A stretch of 64,000 bases of DNA from Bacillus sp. CH30_1T (GCF_008364765.1 NZ_VTUY01000005.1:109297-173296); one strand, 5' to 3'; positions 37,104-46,658 are shown, counted from the first letter of the stretch. The notes: generated by a model from the sequence alone, not told the origin. Made by a program: numbers and translations.

Positions 37104-37580
37104 ATGTTATTAGGGAAAAAGAGAAAACTGGGAAGAAGAATTGAAGAAATGACGATTGGTGAAAAGCTGACCCTTACAGAAAAAATAGAAGATAACGAAC
37201 TGCTTCTATATTTAGGGCTCACAAATGATGCCAATCCATTATACATCCAGCATGACTATGCTTCTCAAACGCCATTCAAAAAACCGATTGTTCCTTCAAT
37301 CATGTTAACGGGGATCATCACATCTGCCGTTTCTAAATATCTACCGGGTCCGGGTTCCCATATAGTAGAGCAAAACATTGAATTCCCTAAACCGGTCTAT
37401 CATTACGCAACAGTACAATTCCTGTTTGAAGTGACGGAAGTGGATCCTAACACTCATTTGGTAACCATCGATGTAACAGCTACGAATGAAGAAGATGAGA
37501 AGGTCATCAACGGTACCATCAAAGTATGTCCGCCTCACCGATTAGAGAAAATGAATAGCCATGCATTAGAAAACTTCTAA
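37104..37580 (+). CDS. MaoC-like dehydratase / hotdog-fold protein
   Basis: A 158-residue protein with the hotdog fold of the MaoC and FabZ-like hydratases. The hydratase motif is LTNDANPLYIQHDYASQTPFKKPIVPSIMLTG (key Asp and His in DANPLYIQHDYA), then a beta sheet ending in INGTIKVCPP. It probably hydrates or dehydrates an acyl-CoA or acyl carrier protein substrate; the exact substrate is unknown. ATG 37104 is seven bases after GGAGGT. Not recalled next to mdh in B. subtilis, but common at this spot in other Bacillaceae by memory. Confidence 0.8.
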   Translation: MLLGKKRKLGRRIEEMTIGEKLTLTEKIEDNELLLYLGLTNDANPLYIQHDYASQTPFKKPIVPSIMLTGIITSAVSKYLPGPGSHIVEQNIEFPKPVYHYATVQFLFEVTEVDPNTHLVTIDVTATNEEDEKVINGTIKVCPPHRLEKMNSHALENF

Positions 37581-37621
37581 ACACCTGAAGGAGGCTGAGA
37601 CAAAAGTGTTTTAGCCTAAGT

Positions 37622-37675
37622 AAAACCCGAACCAATATGCTTCCTAGTAGGCAGATTGGTTCGGGTTTATTATTT
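37622..37675 (+). terminator. Terminator after the MaoC-like gene
   Basis: AAACCCGAACCAA and TTGGTTCGGGTTT form a perfect 13-bp stem with a 20-base loop, then TATTATTTATTTT. Confidence 0.9.
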
Positions 37676-37710
37676 ATTTTCGATCCATTTGATTTAAGCT
37701 GTTTCCAGCG

Positions 37711-37828
37711 GTTGATTGGAGTGCAAGACGAAGACTCCTGCGGGAAAAGTAGCTTGTGTGAGACCCCGCAGGCTTGCCGAGGAGGCTCACGGGCTACCCG
37801 CGGAAAGCGTAGTCTTGCACGGAAATCA
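37711..37828 (+). repeat. Structured intergenic repeat, copy B
   Basis: The most divergent plus-strand copy. The outer helix is now GTGCAAGAC / GTCTTGCAC, the next GTAGC / GCTAC, the inner GTGAG / CTCAC and the innermost GGC-TT-GCC. The single-stranded blocks ACTCCTGCGGG, GAGACCCC, GAGGAGGCT and CCGCGGAAAGC are kept. It lies in the 540-base gap upstream of phoP. Confidence 0.88.
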
Positions 37829-38120
37829 TTAGCGGTATTAAGAACCCACACTTCTATTGTTCGTCTTTAAATCGTGGTATTTTAGTTTTGCCATAGCTCT
37901 TTTTATTATGCAAAAAAATGATAATGAAAGCGGGAGAAGTGCATCATATTAAAGAATAGAACAAGGTTTGGTCGGTTTAGTAACGTACGGCAAGAAAACT
38001 AAAAAGTATTAAATCTCTCTAAATGATGGTAACCCTCCAGATTTATATTATAATGAAAGTACAATTACATAATTACGTTGGATGTTGGGGTTAATTTTCT
38101 TTTGTATGGAGGCACAACAA

Positions 38121-38840
38121 ATGAGCAAAAAAATCTTGGTAGTCGATGATGAACAGTCTATTGCAACACTCTTAAAGTACAATCTTGAGCAATCAGGTTA
38201 TTCCGTTACAACGGCACATGATGGTGAAGAAGGAAGGGATAAAGCGATTGAGCAATCCCCGGACTTAATTATTCTTGACCTGATGCTTCCTTCCATGGAT
38301 GGAATCGAAGTGTGTAAAGAACTGAGACAAAGGAAGATTAATATCCCCATTCTTATGTTAACGGCTAAGGATGACGAATTTGATAAAGTTCTTGGACTGG
38401 AGCTTGGGGCAGACGACTATATGACAAAGCCGTTCAGTCCACGTGAAGTGGTTGCGAGGGTCAAGGCTATTCTAAGACGCAGTCAAGCCATTCAGGAAGC
38501 GGCGGAACCATCTTCCATTGAACCGACAGATTACAAGGTAGTGGGTGAATTAAAGGTTTATCCAGAACAGTATGAGGCTTATTTCCAAGGTGATTTACTT
38601 GAATTGACACCTAAGGAATTCGAACTTCTTTTATATCTAACAGACAATAAGGGAAGGGTCTTAACGAGAGATCAGCTATTAAGTGCTGTATGGAATTATG
38701 ATTTTGCCGGGGACACCAGAATAGTGGATGTTCATATCAGTCATTTACGGGAAAAAATAGAATCCAACACGAAAAAACCAACTTATATAAAAACCATCCG
38801 TGGGCTTGGGTATAAATTGGAGGAGCCTAAAAATCGATGA
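38121..38840 (+). CDS. phoP: Phosphate response regulator PhoP
   Basis: An OmpR-type response regulator of 239 residues. Receiver domain (about 1-120) with the acidic pair DDE, phosphoacceptor Asp53 in LIILDLMLPSMDG, and the lysine in DDYMTKPFSPRE; winged-helix DNA-binding domain (about 140-235) ending in THIRGLGYKLE-type sequence. It controls the response to phosphate shortage with PhoR, its kinase encoded by the overlapping next gene. ATG 38121 follows GGAGG; the longer frame to 38082 is not needed. A TATAAT at 38049-38054 is a likely -10. Confidence 0.95.
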   Translation: MSKKILVVDDEQSIATLLKYNLEQSGYSVTTAHDGEEGRDKAIEQSPDLIILDLMLPSMDGIEVCKELRQRKINIPILMLTAKDDEFDKVLGLELGADDYMTKPFSPREVVARVKAILRRSQAIQEAAEPSSIEPTDYKVVGELKVYPEQYEAYFQGDLLELTPKEFELLLYLTDNKGRVLTRDQLLSAVWNYDFAGDTRIVDVHISHLREKIESNTKKPTYIKTIRGLGYKLEEPKNR

Positions 38841-40636
38841 CCAAGTTTAGAACAAAACTTCTTTTTGCTCTAATCACCCTGATCATCGCTGTATTGATAG
38901 GGCTTGGTTTGCTTCTAGGTCAGATTTTTAAGAATTTCTATCTGGATACATTTAATTCCCGGATTCAAAAAGAGGCAAGGTTACTGGCTAATTCCATTGA
39001 AGAAAACGGGACACCGAAAGAAATCGATCCGGAGATGATCAAAGAATTGAGTGACATATTGGATGTCAGGATTACGATTCTTGATAACTCAGGAAGTGTA
39101 GTCCATGATTCGGAAACCTCGGAATCACTGGTTGGTCCTCAGCAAAAGAGGATAATAAATGAAATCCAGGAGAACTGGGATGTAAAGCAAAAGCATAGAA
39201 AACTGGTGACTTCAGGTGTGGAGTACAGATATTATTGGTACCCGCTAAAGGGCGGGAATAACCAGTTAAATGGACTGCTTATCATGAGTACCGAGGTAGA
39301 AGCCTTCGAGAAAGGAATACAGCAAATTTGGTTTGTGCTATCCATTTCCTTAGGTCTTGCCTTAATTCTCATTATCATTTTGGGATCGAGAATCACGGTG
39401 AGGTATACAAAACCCATTGAATCGGCAACGAATGTGGCAATGGAGCTCGCCAAGGGGAATTATCGGGCGAGGACATATGAAGACCGCCTGGATGAAACGA
39501 CTATGTTAAGTACCTCCATTAACATTCTCGCCCGTAATCTGCAGGAAATGGTGAATTCCCAGGAAATGCAGCAGGATCGCTTAACGACGCTGATTGAAAA
39601 CATGGGGAGTGCCCTACTCTTAATTGATCATCGAGGTTTTGTTGTATTGACGAACCGGACGTTCAGGGACTTCTTTAATCTGAAAGAAAGCCAGCTGAAA
39701 AAAGTCAGATACCATGAGGTCATTCACTATCAGGAAGTGAATAAGCTTGTGGAAGAAATCTTCATGACAGAAGAACGTTTAAGAAAGCAGATCCTTCTTC
39801 CTCATAAAATAGAAAGAAAGCATTACGAAGTATATGGGGCTCCTATCATCGGTCATAACGATGAGTGGAAAGGGATTGTCGTGGTATTCCATGACATCAC
39901 GGAGCTCAAAAAGCTCGAGCAAATGAGAAAAGACTTCGTAGCGAATGTCTCTCATGAGTTGAAGACACCGATCACATCCATTAAAGGTTTCTCGGAGACA
40001 CTATTGGATGGGGCGATGAATGATCCCGATACGTTAAAGTCTTTCCTGGATATCATTCTGATGGAAAGCGACCGCCTCCAATCCCTTATACAAGATTTAT
40101 TGGAATTGTCCAAGATTGAAAAGCAGGGGTTCGAGCTTTCCCTGCAAGAAGTTGAGATTGCCGGTTTAATTGAAGACGTGATTCCGATTTTGAAAGAAAA
40201 AGCGAAATCAAAAGACATTTCCCTCCAAACATTCTTTGAGTCAAGGGGCCATGCGGAAGTCGACTCCTACCGACTAAAGCAGGTTTTCATTAATCTGGTC
40301 AGTAATGCGATCGTGTACACTCCAAAGGGCGGGAATGTCTTGATTTCAGTGACGGAAGATAAAGAAATGGTTCATGTGAGCGTCAAGGATAACGGGATGG
40401 GAATCAGTAAAGAAGAACTTCCCCGCATTTTTGAACGATTTTATCGCGTGGACAAAGCAAGAAGCCGTAATTCTGGCGGAACGGGCTTAGGTTTAGCTAT
40501 TGTGAAGCATATTATCGAAGCTCATGAAGGAAAAATTGAAGTAGACAGTGAAGTGAATGAAGGTACGACGTTTACTGTCTCCTTATACAAACAGTCTTCA
40601 AGCTATTCGTTGGGTGATGGGACGAGCAAATCTTAG
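38837..40636 (+). CDS. phoR: Phosphate sensor histidine kinase PhoR
   Basis: A membrane sensor kinase of 599 residues. Two membrane helices (about 8-30 and 168-188) enclose an extracytoplasmic domain; then HAMP (about 190-240), PAS (about 250-350), dimerisation domain with phospho-His373 in ANVSHELKTPITSIKGF, and ATPase domain with NLVSNAIVYTPKGG, KDNGMGISKEELPRIFERF and GGTGLGLAIVKHI. It phosphorylates PhoP under low phosphate. ATG overlaps the phoP stop as ATGA. Downstream of it lies an unusual PHO box. Confidence 0.95.
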   Translation: MTKFRTKLLFALITLIIAVLIGLGLLLGQIFKNFYLDTFNSRIQKEARLLANSIEENGTPKEIDPEMIKELSDILDVRITILDNSGSVVHDSETSESLVGPQQKRIINEIQENWDVKQKHRKLVTSGVEYRYYWYPLKGGNNQLNGLLIMSTEVEAFEKGIQQIWFVLSISLGLALILIIILGSRITVRYTKPIESATNVAMELAKGNYRARTYEDRLDETTMLSTSINILARNLQEMVNSQEMQQDRLTTLIENMGSALLLIDHRGFVVLTNRTFRDFFNLKESQLKKVRYHEVIHYQEVNKLVEEIFMTEERLRKQILLPHKIERKHYEVYGAPIIGHNDEWKGIVVVFHDITELKKLEQMRKDFVANVSHELKTPITSIKGFSETLLDGAMNDPDTLKSFLDIILMESDRLQSLIQDLLELSKIEKQGFELSLQEVEIAGLIEDVIPILKEKAKSKDISLQTFFESRGHAEVDSYRLKQVFINLVSNAIVYTPKGGNVLISVTEDKEMVHVSVKDNGMGISKEELPRIFERFYRVDKARSRNSGGTGLGLAIVKHIIEAHEGKIEVDSEVNEGTTFTVSLYKQSSSYSLGDGTSKS

Positions 40637-40640
40637 TAAG

Positions 40641-40679
40641 TTTACAATTATTTTACATTGTATTTACAATAGGTTTAAA
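40641..40679. promoter_or_regulatory. Four-hexamer PHO box
   Basis: Hexamers TTTACA, TTTACA, TTTACA and TTTAAA start at 40641, 40652, 40663 and 40674, exactly 11 bases apart. This is the PhoP direct-repeat binding pattern, TT(A/C/T)ACA with about 5-base spacers. A TACGAT at 40700-40705, twenty bases after the last hexamer, could be the -10. The 365-base gap 40637-41001 also holds a terminator, a cre-like site and the hflK leader; no gene. Confidence 0.75.
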
Positions 40680-40738
40680 TCCTGTTAATAAAAGGGTGTT
40701 ACGATACTAAGTGAAACCCCTTCATCCAAGGTGTTAAG

Positions 40739-40780
40739 AAAAGGCGAGAACTAACCCCGTTCTCGTCTTTTCGCTTTTTT
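40739..40780 (+). terminator. Terminator downstream of the PHO box
   Basis: AAAAGGCGAGAAC and GTTCTCGTCTTTT pair with one mismatch around a seven-base loop, followed by CGCTTTTTT. Confidence 0.85.
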
Positions 40781-40784
40781 ATTT

Positions 40785-40798
40785 TGAAAGCGTTTACT
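40785..40798. promoter_or_regulatory. cre-like CcpA site upstream of hflK
   Basis: TGAAAGCGTTTACT with the preceding T matches the WTGNAANCGNWNNCW cre pattern at every position. It lies just after the terminator and 200 bases upstream of hflK. Confidence 0.5.
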
Positions 40799-41001
40799 CC
40801 AGAATGAATGCGGGTGTGGTAAAACTTTACTTGCCAGCTGACGGGTGTTATTCAGTTAGGGATCCAGTCTCCTTAAGTCCACTAAATGAAACTCCCTCTT
40901 ATTGTCATCTTCTCTTAATATTCTTGAAACCTTTTTGTAGTAAGTCCGTATATCTTAGTAGGAGATTAATAAGATATAGAGATAGAAAAGGGAGGGCGCA
41001 T

Positions 41002-41964
41002 ATGAGTTTAAAACGAATTTACATGGTGACAGGGATGGTTGTGGCAGCCATTATTTTAATTGTTGTGTTATTGACTTCCTGGTATACCGTTGATGAATCA
41101 GAACAAGCGCTTGTATTGACATTTGGAGAAGCGGGAGAGCCGGTCGTTGAGCCTGGGCTGCATTTCAAGATGCCTTGGCCGATGCAATCAGTAGAAATCC
41201 TGTCTAAAGAAACCTTCAGTCTGCAATTTGGATATGAAGAAAAAGACGGGAAGATAAAGGACTTTCCGAAAGAAACGAAAATGATCACGGGAGATGAGTA
41301 CATCGTTCTCGCTGATCTTGTGGTTCAATGGAAAATCACGGATCCTGAAACCTACTTATTTAACTCTGACAACCCGAAAGAAATCCTTTATGATGCTACT
41401 TCTTCTTCTTTAAGAAGCATTATAGGGAGCTCTTTGATAGATGATGCGTTAACGTCAGGAAAAGCTGAAATCGAGGCGGAAGTAAGAGATTTATTAACCA
41501 CCCTGATTGATGATTACGATATTGGTATTTCCATTCTTGCAGTGAAATTGCAGGATGTCGAGCTGCCGAATGCAGAGGTTCGATCAGCTTTTACAGCCGT
41601 AACGGATGCAAGGGAAACCATGAACACGAAAATCAATGAAGCAAAGAAATATCGGAACCAACGATCAAATGAAGCACAAGGTGAAAAGGATGCGATCATG
41701 TCTAGGGCAAAAGGGGATAAAATTGCACGTGTGGAGCAGGCCCGTGGAGATGTAGCCGTATTTGATAAGCTATATAACGAATACAAATCGAATCCTGAGA
41801 TTACGAGAAAACGACTCGTGTTAGAAACCTTGGAAAATGTTCTTCCGAATGCGGAAATCTACATTATGAAGGACAGTGGAGAAACATTGAAATACTTCCC
41901 GATTCGACAACTTGAAAATCAAAACGGCCCGGTGAAGCAGGAAGGGAGTGAAGAGAATGAGTGA
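41002..41964 (+). CDS. hflK: FtsH protease modulator HflK
   Basis: A 320-residue membrane protein of the stomatin/prohibitin group. One N-terminal membrane helix (about 10-30), then the band-7 domain (ESEQALVLTFGEAGEPVVEPGLHFKMPWPMQS region, with EPGLHFKMPWP conserved) and a coiled coil near 235-275. With HflC it surrounds the FtsH protease at the membrane and limits access to it. ATG 41002 follows GGGAGG; an open frame upstream to 40804 is chance. HflC follows with an overlap of eight bases. Confidence 0.88.
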   Translation: MSLKRIYMVTGMVVAAIILIVVLLTSWYTVDESEQALVLTFGEAGEPVVEPGLHFKMPWPMQSVEILSKETFSLQFGYEEKDGKIKDFPKETKMITGDEYIVLADLVVQWKITDPETYLFNSDNPKEILYDATSSSLRSIIGSSLIDDALTSGKAEIEAEVRDLLTTLIDDYDIGISILAVKLQDVELPNAEVRSAFTAVTDARETMNTKINEAKKYRNQRSNEAQGEKDAIMSRAKGDKIARVEQARGDVAVFDKLYNEYKSNPEITRKRLVLETLENVLPNAEIYIMKDSGETLKYFPIRQLENQNGPVKQEGSEENE

Positions 41965-42892
41965 TCAAAACGTCTTTGACATCAATCAAAAGAAGAAAGA
42001 ACCTGTCGAGTGGAAGCGTTATACAAAATTAGGAATCTTCCTTGTCATTCTCGCTGCAATCATTCTTCTGCTGTTTACCAGTCTCTTTATTGTCAAAGAA
42101 GGAGAGTATAAAGTCGTCCGTCAATTCGGGGAAGTAGTGAGAATAGACAAAGAACCCGGTTTGAAATATAAGATCCCGTTCATTCAGTCTGTTACTACCC
42201 TGCCTAAGCATCAAATGACGTATGATGTAACGGAAGCTGAAATCAATACAAAAGATAAAAAGCGGATGCTCATCGACAACTATGCTGTGTGGCGTATCGA
42301 AGACCCACTTAAAATGATCAAGAATGCAAGAACGGTCATTAACGCAGAGACAAAAATGGAAGAATTTATCTACTCAGTCGTCAGGTCGGAGCTTGGACAA
42401 TTAGAATATGATGAAATCATCAATGATGAAAAGTCTTCCCGGGGAAGCTTGAACGATCGGGTAACGGACAAAGTGAACGAGCTTCTTGAACGGGATGGAT
42501 ACGGAATTGTCGTGCAGGATGTCCGCATGAAGCGTACGGATTTACCGGAAGCTAATGAAAACTCTGTCTATACGCGAATGATTTCAGAACGTGAATCAAA
42601 GGCCCAGGAATACCTCTCAATGGGAGATGCCGAGAAACAACGAATCACCGCTGAAACAGATCGTGAAGTGAAGGAACTGCTGGCAAAAGCAGGGGCAGAT
42701 GCAAATGTCATCAGGGCAGAAGGAGAATCTGAAGCGGCACAAATCTACAACAAATCGTTCTCCAAAGATCCTGATTTCTATGACCTATATAAAACGCTGG
42801 AAACATATAAGAAAACAGTGGATGATAAAACGGTTATTATCTTACCATCTGACTCCCCGTATGCAAGGCTGTTGATGGGGTATACAGAATAA
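41957..42892 (+). CDS. hflC: FtsH protease modulator HflC
   Basis: A 311-residue partner of HflK: a membrane helix at about 28-50, the prohibitin domain (VKEGEYKVVRQFGEVVRIDKEPGLKYKIPFI region, key part EPGLKYKIPF), the RMISERESKAQEYLSMGDAEKQRI coiled segment and a conserved end with ILPSDSPYARLL. The start MSDQNVFDINQ follows GGGAGTGAAGAG; a GTG three codons earlier is possible. The C-terminus of hflK and the start of hflC overlap, so the two are made together. Confidence 0.9.
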   Translation: MSDQNVFDINQKKKEPVEWKRYTKLGIFLVILAAIILLLFTSLFIVKEGEYKVVRQFGEVVRIDKEPGLKYKIPFIQSVTTLPKHQMTYDVTEAEINTKDKKRMLIDNYAVWRIEDPLKMIKNARTVINAETKMEEFIYSVVRSELGQLEYDEIINDEKSSRGSLNDRVTDKVNELLERDGYGIVVQDVRMKRTDLPEANENSVYTRMISERESKAQEYLSMGDAEKQRITAETDREVKELLAKAGADANVIRAEGESEAAQIYNKSFSKDPDFYDLYKTLETYKKTVDDKTVIILPSDSPYARLLMGYTE

Positions 42893-42898
42893 AAGAAG

Positions 42899-42941
42899 AA
42901 ACTGTTGAAGATTGAGTAATCTCATTCTTCAACAGTTTTTT
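42899..42941 (+). terminator. Terminator of hflKC
   Basis: AAACTGTTGAAGA pairs with TCTTCAACAGTTT around a central loop that itself has complementary GAGTAATCTC; then six Ts. Confidence 0.92.
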
Positions 42942-43112
42942 CAATTTTATGTTCCGTTTTTCGAAAAACCACGAAGCTCCATAGAGGCGACTCTATTCAA
43001 AATGAAATCAAAATCTACTTAGTGGACTTAATAAGGCCCCCATTTTTCCTTTCATTCCCCAACATGATAGAATAAACATATAGATTCAGAAGCCTTTACA
43101 GGAGGTACTTAC

Positions 43113-45743
43113 ATGTCCAAAAAATTAGTATTGATCGACGGCAATAGTATTGCTTACCGTGCATTCTTCGCACTGCCTTTATTAAATAACGACAAAGGTG
43201 TACATACAAACGCAGTATACGGTTTTACCACTATGCTGCAAAAAATACTCGAAGACGAAAAACCATCTCATATTTTAGTCGCCTTTGATGCAGGGAAAAC
43301 GACTTTCAGACATAAGACATTTAAAGAATACAAAGGCGGCAGACAAAAGACTCCACCGGAATTGTCCGAGCAATTTCCATATATCCGCGAGCTTTTGGAT
43401 GCATACGGAATTAAGCGCTATGAAAAAGAAAACTATGAAGCGGATGATATTATCGGAACGCTCTCTCTACAGGCGGAATCTGACGGGTACGAGGTAAAAG
43501 TGTATTCCGGGGATAAGGATTTAACACAGTTAAGCTCGAAGACTACGACGGTTTGTATTACAAGAAAGGGCATAACGGACATCGAAGTATACACCCCGGA
43601 GCATATAAAAGAAAAGTGGGAAATCACACCTGATCGCATCATCGATATGAAAGGCCTGATGGGAGATAGCTCTGATAATATTCCAGGCGTGCCGGGTGTA
43701 GGTGAGAAAACGGCGATCAAGCTGCTAAAAGAATTTGATTCCCTTGAAAAGCTGCTAGACTCCATTGACCAGGTCAGTGGGAAGAAATTAAAAGAAAAGC
43801 TCGAAGAAAATAAAGAACAAGCGATCATGAGTAAGGAACTCGCCACCATCCTAAGAGAAGCTCCAATCGAGATTGGTGTGGAAGAGCTGAATTATGATGG
43901 AATGGATGAAGGGAAACTAAAGGAAGTATACCGGGATCTCGGCTTCAACTCATTGCTTGAGAAGATGGGTGAGTCTACGCAAGAGGAGCCCCAGGAGCTT
44001 GATGATATCTCCTTTGAGGTAGTTGAAACCATCAAAGAAGAACATCTTTCAAACGAAAGTTCTTTATACATTGAAATGCTGGAAGAGAACTATCATCTCG
44101 GAGAAGTAATCGGGATGAGTCTGCACAATGAGAAAGGCACGATTTTCTTTACGCTTGAAACGGCATTGAATTCTGAAGCATTTAAGAAATGGGCTGAAAA
44201 CGAAAGCGCAGCAAAATATGTGTACAACTCGAAGGAAACCGTCGTGGCGCTAAAGAGACAGGGGGTTGACATAAAAGGGATCGAGTTCGATCTGCTGTTA
44301 GCATCCTATATTATCAATCCTTCTGAATCCAGTGAAGACTTCGCTACTATTTCAAAAGGACACGGTCAGCCTTCTATTGAATCGGATGAATCGGTATATG
44401 GAAAAGGTGCCAAGCAGAAGGTCCCTTCCACTGAGATTCTATCAGAGCATCTTGCACGAAAAGCATTCATTCTTCATGAATTGAAGAACACATGTATGGA
44501 AGAGTTAAAAGAAAATGATTTATATGAATTATTTGCAGAGTTAGAATTACCCCTTGCCCTTATTTTAGCCGAAATGGAATTCACCGGTGTGAAAGTGGAT
44601 CAAGAGCGTTTGCTCACCATGAAAGAAGAGCTTTCACACCGCCTGGAAGAATTAGAAAAGAACATACATGAGCAAGCCGGAGAGAGCTTTAATATTAATT
44701 CTCCGAAGCAGCTCGGCGTGATTCTTTTTGAAAAGCTGGGTTTACCTGTCGTGAAGAAAACCAAAACCGGTTATTCCACTTCTGCTGACGTATTGGAAAA
44801 ACTGCAGTCCAAGCATGAAATCATTGATCATATCCTGCATTACCGTCAGCTTGGTAAGTTACAATCCACCTATTTAGAGGGATTATTGAAGGTTGTCCAT
44901 AAAGATTCGAGTAAAATTCATACACGATTCAACCAGGCCCTGACTCAAACGGGCCGATTAAGCTCGACGGACCCTAACCTGCAAAATATTCCGATTCGTC
45001 TTGAAGAAGGTAGGAAGATCCGTCAGGCGTTCATTCCTTCTGAAAAGGGCTGGGTAATGTTTGCTGCAGACTACTCTCAAATTGAGCTCCGTGTACTGGC
45101 TCATATCGCCAAGGATGAGAAATTAGTTGAAGCTTTCAGAAATGATATGGACATTCATACGAAAACAGCGATGGACGTCTTTGGGGTGGCGAAAGAAGAG
45201 GTCACATCAAATATGAGAAGGCATGCGAAAGCCGTTAACTTCGGAATCGTGTACGGCATCAGTGACTACGGTCTTTCTCAAAGCCTTGATATTACCCGAA
45301 AAGAAGCAGGGGAATTCATTAAGAAGTACCTGGAAAGCTTCCCTGGTGTAAAAGAATATATGGATGATATAGTCCAGGATGCAAAACAGAAGGGCTATGT
45401 GACTACTCTCCTTAATCGCCGACGTTACCTGCCGGAAATCACGAGCCGTAATTTTAACTTAAGAAGTTTCGCTGAACGTACAGCGATGAACACGCCGATT
45501 CAAGGAAGTGCAGCCGACATCATCAAGAAGGCCATGATTGATATGGCTGCAAGATTAAAAGAAGAAAATCTTCAATCACGATTATTGCTGCAGGTGCATG
45601 ATGAATTGATATTTGAAGCACCTGAAGAAGAAATCGAAGTGCTAAAGAAGATTGTTCCTGAAGTAATGGAGAATGCGATGGAGTTAGAAGTTCCATTAAA
45701 GGTCGATTACTCATACGGTCAAACATGGTACGACGCGAAGTAG
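43113..45743 (+). CDS. polA: DNA polymerase I
   Basis: An 876-residue repair and Okazaki-fragment polymerase. Order: 5'-3' exonuclease (1-290; YEADDIIGTL, YSGDKDLTQL, KGLMGDSSDNIPGVPGVGEKTA), a degenerate 3'-5' exonuclease domain (about 310-465), and polymerase (DYSQIELRVLAH motif A, RRHAKAVNFGIVYGISDYG motif B, LLLQVHDELIFEAP motif C). In the middle domain the expected DxE is replaced by LYIEMLEENY, so proofreading is lost, as in other Bacillus Pol I. Starts a group with mutM, ytaF and coaE. Confidence 0.97.
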   Translation: MSKKLVLIDGNSIAYRAFFALPLLNNDKGVHTNAVYGFTTMLQKILEDEKPSHILVAFDAGKTTFRHKTFKEYKGGRQKTPPELSEQFPYIRELLDAYGIKRYEKENYEADDIIGTLSLQAESDGYEVKVYSGDKDLTQLSSKTTTVCITRKGITDIEVYTPEHIKEKWEITPDRIIDMKGLMGDSSDNIPGVPGVGEKTAIKLLKEFDSLEKLLDSIDQVSGKKLKEKLEENKEQAIMSKELATILREAPIEIGVEELNYDGMDEGKLKEVYRDLGFNSLLEKMGESTQEEPQELDDISFEVVETIKEEHLSNESSLYIEMLEENYHLGEVIGMSLHNEKGTIFFTLETALNSEAFKKWAENESAAKYVYNSKETVVALKRQGVDIKGIEFDLLLASYIINPSESSEDFATISKGHGQPSIESDESVYGKGAKQKVPSTEILSEHLARKAFILHELKNTCMEELKENDLYELFAELELPLALILAEMEFTGVKVDQERLLTMKEELSHRLEELEKNIHEQAGESFNINSPKQLGVILFEKLGLPVVKKTKTGYSTSADVLEKLQSKHEIIDHILHYRQLGKLQSTYLEGLLKVVHKDSSKIHTRFNQALTQTGRLSSTDPNLQNIPIRLEEGRKIRQAFIPSEKGWVMFAADYSQIELRVLAHIAKDEKLVEAFRNDMDIHTKTAMDVFGVAKEEVTSNMRRHAKAVNFGIVYGISDYGLSQSLDITRKEAGEFIKKYLESFPGVKEYMDDIVQDAKQKGYVTTLLNRRRYLPEITSRNFNLRSFAERTAMNTPIQGSAADIIKKAMIDMAARLKEENLQSRLLLQVHDELIFEAPEEEIEVLKKIVPEVMENAMELEVPLKVDYSYGQTWYDAK

Positions 45744-45765
45744 AGTTTGATAAGGAGGTGGCAGA

Positions 45766-46590
45766 ATGCCGGAGCTGCCTGAAGTAGAAACGGTCAGAAA
45801 GACGTTGGAGCTTCTTGTTATTGGAAAGAAAATCAAAGACGTCTCGGTTTTTTGGCCTAAGATGATAAAAAGTCCCGACGAACCCGATGAATTTGTTCAT
45901 AGCCTGAAAGGGCAGGAAATACTTGAAATGAGAAGAAGAGGGAAATTCCTGATCTTTTATTTAAACGACGTGGCCCTTGTTTCTCATTTGAGAATGGAAG
46001 GGAAGTACAACTTGTCTGATAGCCGGGACCCCATTGAAAAGCACACCCACGTCATTTTTCACTTTACGGATAACACGGAACTCAGATACCGTGATGTCCG
46101 GAAGTTCGGAACGATGCATCTATTCAGGAAAGGGGAGGAATTGCTTCATCTTCCCCTCCTGCAGTTGGGACCGGAGCCATTCCAATCCGAATTTACAGCT
46201 GCCTACTTGGCAGAAAAGCTGGACAAGACAGAAAGAATCGTGAAAGCCACATTATTAGATCAGACGGTCCTCGTTGGGTTGGGGAATATTTATGTGGATG
46301 AAGCGTTATTCCGTGCAGGTATACACCCTGACCGAAAATCAAAATCTCTTTCAACGGAAGAAATTGAACGTTTGCACAAAGAAATTATTCATACGCTGAC
46401 CGAAGCCGTTGAAATGGGGGGAAGTACGATTCGCTCCTATGTGAATTCACAGGGACAAATGGGTATGTTCCAACAGAACCTCTTCGTGTATAGCCGGAAA
46501 GAAGAACCTTGTCGAAAGTGTGGTACTCCCATTGAGAAGAAAGTTTCAGCAGGGAGAGGGACGCACTATTGTCCCGGTTGCCAACGTTAG
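45766..46590 (+). CDS. mutM: Formamidopyrimidine-DNA glycosylase
   Basis: A 274-residue glycosylase that removes 8-oxoguanine and formamidopyrimidines and nicks the strand. N-terminal Pro2-Glu3 of MPELPEVETVR is the catalytic site after Met removal; a conserved lysine lies in RRRGKFLIF; the helix-two-turn-helix has GLGNIYVDEALFRAGIHP; the zinc finger is CRKCGTPIEKKVSAGRGTHYCPGC shown here by its Cys pairs CRKC and CPGC. Starts 22 bases after polA with AAGGAGGTGG. Confidence 0.96.
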   Translation: MPELPEVETVRKTLELLVIGKKIKDVSVFWPKMIKSPDEPDEFVHSLKGQEILEMRRRGKFLIFYLNDVALVSHLRMEGKYNLSDSRDPIEKHTHVIFHFTDNTELRYRDVRKFGTMHLFRKGEELLHLPLLQLGPEPFQSEFTAAYLAEKLDKTERIVKATLLDQTVLVGLGNIYVDEALFRAGIHPDRKSKSLSTEEIERLHKEIIHTLTEAVEMGGSTIRSYVNSQGQMGMFQQNLFVYSRKEEPCRKCGTPIEKKVSAGRGTHYCPGCQR

Positions 46591-46658
46591 AAAGAACCAT
46601 TAACATCTGATAAGCCCTTACCATATAGTATTGTAATGATTTTTGGGAGGGCTATTAG

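Noticed and set aside
37519..37870. Frames on both strands through repeat copy B
   Set aside because: They are open only because the repeat is GC-rich with few stop codons; similar frames appear in the other copies in different reading frames, so they are not coding.
40804..41001. N-terminal extension of HflK or a pstS remnant in the phoR-hflK gap
   Set aside because: The extension lacks a ribosome site, while ATG 41002 has GGGAGG. No phosphate-binding protein motif is seen in any frame.
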